Below the pieces are notes generated by a model that made no database searches, was not told the origin of the DNA, and saw only the letters and a program-made list of their open reading frames with translations. DNA of 64,000 nt from Gordius sp. MW1. Its lineage: Eukaryota; Nematomorpha; Gordioida; Gordea; Gordiidae. The position numbers and the translations under genes were made by a program. Positions 59,486 through 64,000 of this stretch are shown here, piece after piece (the first letter of the stretch is position 1; every line of letters begins with the position of its first letter). The DNA lies in assembly GCA_964036665.1 (NCBI GenBank), contig OZ038533.1, positions 12,546,413 to 12,610,412 on the forward strand. The letters are read 5' to 3'.

Positions 59486-60066
59486 CTGATCTTTAATAAC
59501 TTCAAAATTAGAATTTATTAAATAAAAAAAACATAAATCTAAAATATTAAATATAATATTTTCTCATCTAATCAGTTTTAATTTTATTAATACATTAAAC
59601 AATCACCTTATTAATCAAGATTTTGCACATTTAAATTTTTTTAATTAATTTAATAGTTTTAAAAAATCTTAAAATTTTTTTTCATAATCATTCCCGTAAT
59701 ATAAATCAAAAATTAAGAATATAAGAAATAAATTGAATAAAAATGTGTTGGTCAATAACAGTCAATTTACCTTCCTTACAAGTTTACATATTTAAACTAA
59801 CGTTAATAAATTAATTTATACATAATATAGATGGCGCTATATTTATTAAACAAACATTATATTTATTTTAGATGCTGTTTATGATATCTACCCAATTCAA
59901 TATTTTTTTATTTACCTTTTTAAGATTATTTAATTTACAAAAATTATTAATATCTATATAATCATTACTTTACCATGTTCTCATATATATGGCGGAAAAA
60001 AGGGTATACATTTAGTGCGTTGATAAGCAGTCTATCTAGTCTATGCTATGGGGTTGTGGAAACTAA
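59486..60066. other. Intergenic, nothing recognised
   Basis: Very AT-rich; no gene or repeat recognised. Confidence 0.45.
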
Positions 60067-60250
60067 TGAACAAAAGAAAAAGAATAAGTTTAATTAAGTA
60101 TAAAAACATTTAATTTTTACCAAATCGGCTTTTGCCTACAATATTAAAACATATAATCATAGCAAAAAAATATAGTCTGTAGAAAATGATATAAAAATAA
60201 AAGTTATACTAAATTAAATTATTATTCTTTCCATATTCACATATACGACA
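60067..60250. repeat. Dispersed AT-rich repeat, copy 2
   Basis: Same-orientation match to 57463-57640, ending in CATATTCACATATACGAC. Confidence 0.65.
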
Positions 60251-60389
60251 GGTAGATTTAAAGGAGAACTTTTATTGTAGATTTATAAACTTTCAAAATA
60301 TTCGTATCTAGAAAAGTGGCAGCTGATCTAAAACAGTGCTGAATTTTAAAAGTATTTTATCATGAAAAAAGCTTAATGTATTGGTAGTA

Positions 60390-61170
60390 ATTTTAAAAGA
60401 TCTCATATTGAGGCCAAAAGGGTTAAATTCTTACTTGTAAACAAGGAGATTTGCCTATAGACCCGCCGAGCATTGAAGGATTTTCTTTATCCAGCGGAAA
60501 TTATGGTTTAAATAATATGAAATAAAACTTAGCATTTTGCATCATTTAGTGTAAGATTTATCTTTAATTAGGCTAATAACTTTGGCTACTTCTGCATGGC
60601 TGCATGCCAAAGTCGCATTATTAAGATACCACACATGTGAAGAAAGGTTGTACTGACTGGTTAATAATTTTATTTATAATTTTTTTAACCACAGCAAAAT
60701 AATGGACTCCTAGTGGATCGCCGTGCCAAAGGGTATCGGCTTTTACAAAGGGGTCAAAATTTAAAAGAGATGGGCATCCGTAGTTTAGCAGAATATAATA
60801 AAAGTATTGGACAAAGACTTCTAATGTCCATAAAAAAATTAAAGGCATTAGTGAGTCTCGTTTCACAAGACAGTGTTCGCATTACATGTAATCTCGATAT
60901 GCAACTTTGGCAGGCAGCCATGGAGAAGTAACCAACGATTAACATAATTAATTTGCACGTCCCTAAACCTAACACTTAATGATGCTAAATGCGAAGTTCT
61001 ACAGCCCCCTAATTTTCAAAATTAAATATTTAAACCATATTTTATTGTGAATAAAAAAAATCTTTCAATGTTCGGCTCGCCTATAGGTGGATCTCCCTGT
61101 TTACAAGGCTTTTTAAATAAGAATTTAACCCTTTTGGCCCCAAAATTTAATCTTTTAAAACTACTTCTAG
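60390..61170. mobile_element. Unclassified DNA element with inverted repeats of about 170-190 bp
   Basis: The left arm (about 60390-60560) and right arm (about 60968-61168) are inverted copies sharing AGGCCAAAAGGGTTAAATTC, TTGTAAACA-GGAGAT, CCTATAG and GAACATTGAAAGATTTT-type blocks, down to CATCATTAAGTGTTAGG. The core encodes, on the plus strand, about 70 codons with DRRAKGYRLLQRGQNL and NKSIGQRLLMSIKKLKALVS (60713-60931); an antisense frame overlaps. I recognise no transposase. Target duplications were not identified. Confidence 0.6.
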
Positions 61171-61174
61171 AGAA

Positions 61175-61305
61175 CTGCACGGGTAACCCGAGACCCGACC
61201 GGGTTGAAAATTTTAAAATGTCTTCGGGTCGGGTCGGGTTGAAAATTTTAATATGCTTTCGGGTCGGGTCGGGTTGGATTTAAAGTGTCGGGTTATGAAT
61301 CTTAC
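61175..61305. repeat. GGGTCGGGTCGGGTT tandem cluster
   Basis: Three tandem units of about 40-45 bp, each TCGGGTCGGGTCGGGTT followed by GAAAATTTTAAAATG-like sequence. It directly follows the right arm of the TIR element. Confidence 0.7.
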
Positions 61306-61535
61306 ATTGCAGAATACACGAGACATATCTTTAAAAATAATGCTATTATGTATAATATTTTTTAATAAATATCAAAATTTATAATTGAAGATTATTCATT
61401 AAGTTAATTAAAAATTCCTTTTGTTTTTAATCTGATTGATTTAATTCGGACGCAAATTTAAATTTGACTCGTGAAAGGTAAAATATATCAACAAATCATT
61501 ATTTTTAAATTGTATTTAAATAGTGTGAAGTTGTA

Positions 61536-64000
61536 GTTGCTGACACCCTCAGCAAGCGACGGGTCGATATAGCGTGTAGTGTATACAAGAAACAAAATGA
61601 ATAGGCGCAAAAGCAAGGATGATAGGTGAAGGCTATAAACTTTACTTCAATAGCCAGAAACGAATAAAAATGGCGTGGCAATCATACTAGCCTCACATCT
61701 GCAAGATAGAATCATTGAGGTACAAAGAAAAAGTGGGCGACTCATGATGTTGAAACTATGCATAGAAGGTCAAATGATTAATGTAGTTTCCGGATTAGCT
61801 CCGCAAACATGCACAGATGAAGAATAGGAGGACTTTCGGAAAGAATTAGACGAACGCTGCGACCCAGAACCGAGATAGTTATAATTGGAGCGGATATGAA
61901 TGGTCACGTAGGCAAAACAAGAGAAGGATTTGAACGGAACCATGGTGGAAATGGATACGGAGCGAGAAACGATGAAGGTGACGATATATTAAACATAGCC
62001 GTAGCATTTGATTTGGCCATCACAAATACCTTCTTCAAAAAGAATGTCAATCACTTAATAACGTACAAAAGTGGGAATCGACGACTTCCTCCTAATATCA
62101 AAAAAAGAATTAAAGAATGTACGCGATTGTACGGTTATACCAGGTGAGGCTATTGCAGCCCAGCATAGGCTTGTTGTGATGGACTATAACTATCTCCAAG
62201 GCAAAAACACAAAAGCCAAAGAGATTAAATGGGAAAATCAAATGGTTCCGACTACCAAATTGAAAGATATTTACAATTATCAAATAATTAAACGGCTGCA
62301 AATAGATGATCAGCAAAATGCTAACGATATATGAAATAACGTAGCTAACACGGTACGATCAGTAGCGAGATGTGTTCTAGGAGAAGTTAAACCAGGTATA
62401 CAAAAAGATAAGGATACATGGTGGTGGAACGATGGCGTGCAACGCCTGGTCAAGTTGAAAAGAAAGCTTTACAAATTATGGTCAGGCAACAGAAACGAAG
62501 AAACAAGATTAAGCTATGTGAAAGCTAAAAATGAGGCAAAACATTGTGTAGCCAAGGCTAAAACAGTGGTCTACGAGAATTTGAATGCCAAGTTAACCAG
62601 TAAAGAAGGGGAAAGAATGATTTACAAAATCGAAAAGACCAGGGCAAGGAACTCAAAGGATGTGGTAAACGTGAAAACCATAAAGAGCAAGGAAGGCGTC
62701 ACTCTAACCCTGGACCATATCATAGATCGGAAGAATACTATAAAGAATTCTAAATAGTGAAAATGGGTTTTCGTACCACTGCGAAGCAAGAACTATGAAT
62801 ATGACCCAGAGTTAGAAGTGACAGAAGAAGAGGTTGACCAGGTGCTTGAATAGATGACCATGGGTAGAGCGGTGGAACCTGATAATACAATGGAAGGTTT
62901 CAAAATGCTAGGATTCTTAGGTGTACATCTACTTGCAAAGCTGTTTAATAAAATGCTTGCAAGTGGTATGATGCCTGATGAGTGGAGGGAAAGCTATGTT
63001 ATACCGATCTATAAAATGAAGGGAGATATACAAGAATGCAATAACTATCGGGGTGTAAAGTTGACGAGTCACGTAATGAAGGTGTGAAAGGTTATAGAAG
63101 CTAGACTTCGAAAAGTAATCTCAATAGATGAACGACAATTTGGGTTCATGCCTGGAAAGTCAACTTCAGATGCAATACATAATCTTAGGAGACTTATGGA
63201 ATTATATAAGGAAAAACAAAAGGATCCTCATATGTTTCTTCGATCTTGAGAAAGCTTTTGATAAAGTGCCAAGGCAGTTGATATGGAATAGCCTGAGTTC
63301 CAATGGTGTACTCGACGCTTATATAATGTTAATAAGGGATATGTATAAAAACGCAAAAACTAAAGTTCGGACATCCAGTGGTACATCAAAGGGATTCAGT
63401 CTAAATGTCGGTGTGCATCAAGGATCGGCCCTAAGTCCATTGCTCCTCATAACAATAATGGATTCGATAACGAAGGACCTGAAACGCGAATCACCTTGGG
63501 CAATGCTCTTTGCGGACGATATAGTCCTGTGCGCAGGCTTAAATGTGGAATTAGCAGAGGAGGTAAAAGTGTGGATGGAGCGAATTGAAAGCAAAGGCCT
63601 TAGGGTCAATCGTGATAAAACTGAATATGAATGCTTGGAGTCGAGGAATGAATACAAAGAAATACACTTGCAAATCAATGACTGGTGTATAGGCAATAGG
63701 AAGGAATTCAAATATCTTAGTTCTAGGGTACAATGTGATGGAGGGATGGAAAACGAAATTAAAGCAAGAATAAACGCAGGCTGGCTAAAATTCAGGGAGT
63801 TGAGAGGTGTCCTATGTGACAAACACATACCACTCAAATTGAAAGGACGGGTTTATAGTATAGAGCGGAAACCTGGGCTATTAAGACAAAGGAGGAGAAA
63901 GGAGAGACGAGAGGAAAGTCACTTGGCAATCGTATCAAAAAAGTGAAAGCCGAAGGTAAGCTAAAGAGAGGGAGGCCTAAACTGACATGGAAACATAAAA
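61536..64000 (+). pseudogene. RTE-like LINE, nearly full length, frameshifted; runs off the window
   Basis: The endonuclease region starts near 61536 (VADTLSKRRVDIAC) and continues with IIGADMNGHVGKTREGFERN near 61876-61935, NAVAFDLAITNTFF, an IDDFLLI block and AAQHRLVVMDY (62155-62185), the APE-type catalytic His region. The linker is at 62437-62757. RT follows at 62854-63946: [61 protein letters not shown] (catalytic box) and KFRELRGVLCDKHIPLKLKG. GRPKLTWKHK at the window edge marks the usual C-terminus. Frameshifts and stops near 62050, 62334, 62757, 63087 and 63235 make this copy inactive. Confidence 0.87.

Overview
This window is AT-rich nuclear DNA from a metazoan, most likely an invertebrate. 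The evidence is a gene with many small exons and GT-AG introns, and a dense mix of Helitrons, RTE-like LINEs, piggyBac, hAT-type MITEs and SINE-like repeats. I cannot name the species. No bacterial operon, rRNA, genuine tRNA or CRISPR array is visible.

The main host gene is a complete membrane adenylyl cyclase on the minus strand, from the ATG at 33457 to the stop at 1200-1202. I assembled 19 exons by hand. All have GT/AG borders, compatible phases and a total of 4449 nt (1482 codons plus stop). The product has a long N-terminal tail, membrane bundle 1, catalytic C1a, membrane bundle 2 and catalytic C2. The metal-binding and purine-binding residues are in place. By eye it is closest to the AC5/AC6 type.

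The introns are swollen by mobile DNA. The 9.9-kb intron between exons 15 and 16 holds a hAT MITE (3914-4561), a tRNA-promoter repeat (about 5105-5905), a short Helitron (5976-6307), a truncated LINE (6661-7665) and a 1.9-kb tandem duplication (7667-11429). Intron 12 holds an antisense LINE (12790-14545). Intron 4 holds a 1.6-kb foldback-like palindrome of C/G-rich minisatellite (18139-19762). The 10-kb intron 2 holds a piggyBac-type MITE (21388-22006), a hAT MITE (22630-22759), a sense-strand LINE split by a 3.9-kb Helitron (24042-27923), and a decayed piggyBac element (28877-30639).

Upstream of the cyclase (33.5-64 kb) host coding content is thin. There is a Penelope-like remnant near 34 kb, dispersed G/C-rich repeat islands (36.5-37.5, 40-41, 59.4 and 61.2 kb), a decayed minus-strand LINE (45365-47930) and a rearranged minus-strand Helitron (49937-52230). 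A 1.45-kb palindrome with roughly 640-bp arms (53031-54475) and a hAT MITE with a perfect 8-bp target duplication (55021-55170) follow. A short two-exon THAP zinc-finger gene (58241-58574), an undescribed TIR element (about 60390-61170) and a plus-strand LINE running off the window end (61536-64000) complete it.

The strongest leads for something undescribed are the C/G-rich foldback palindrome, the long-arm palindrome at 53-54.5 kb, the chimeric Helitrons and the TIR element near 60.8 kb.
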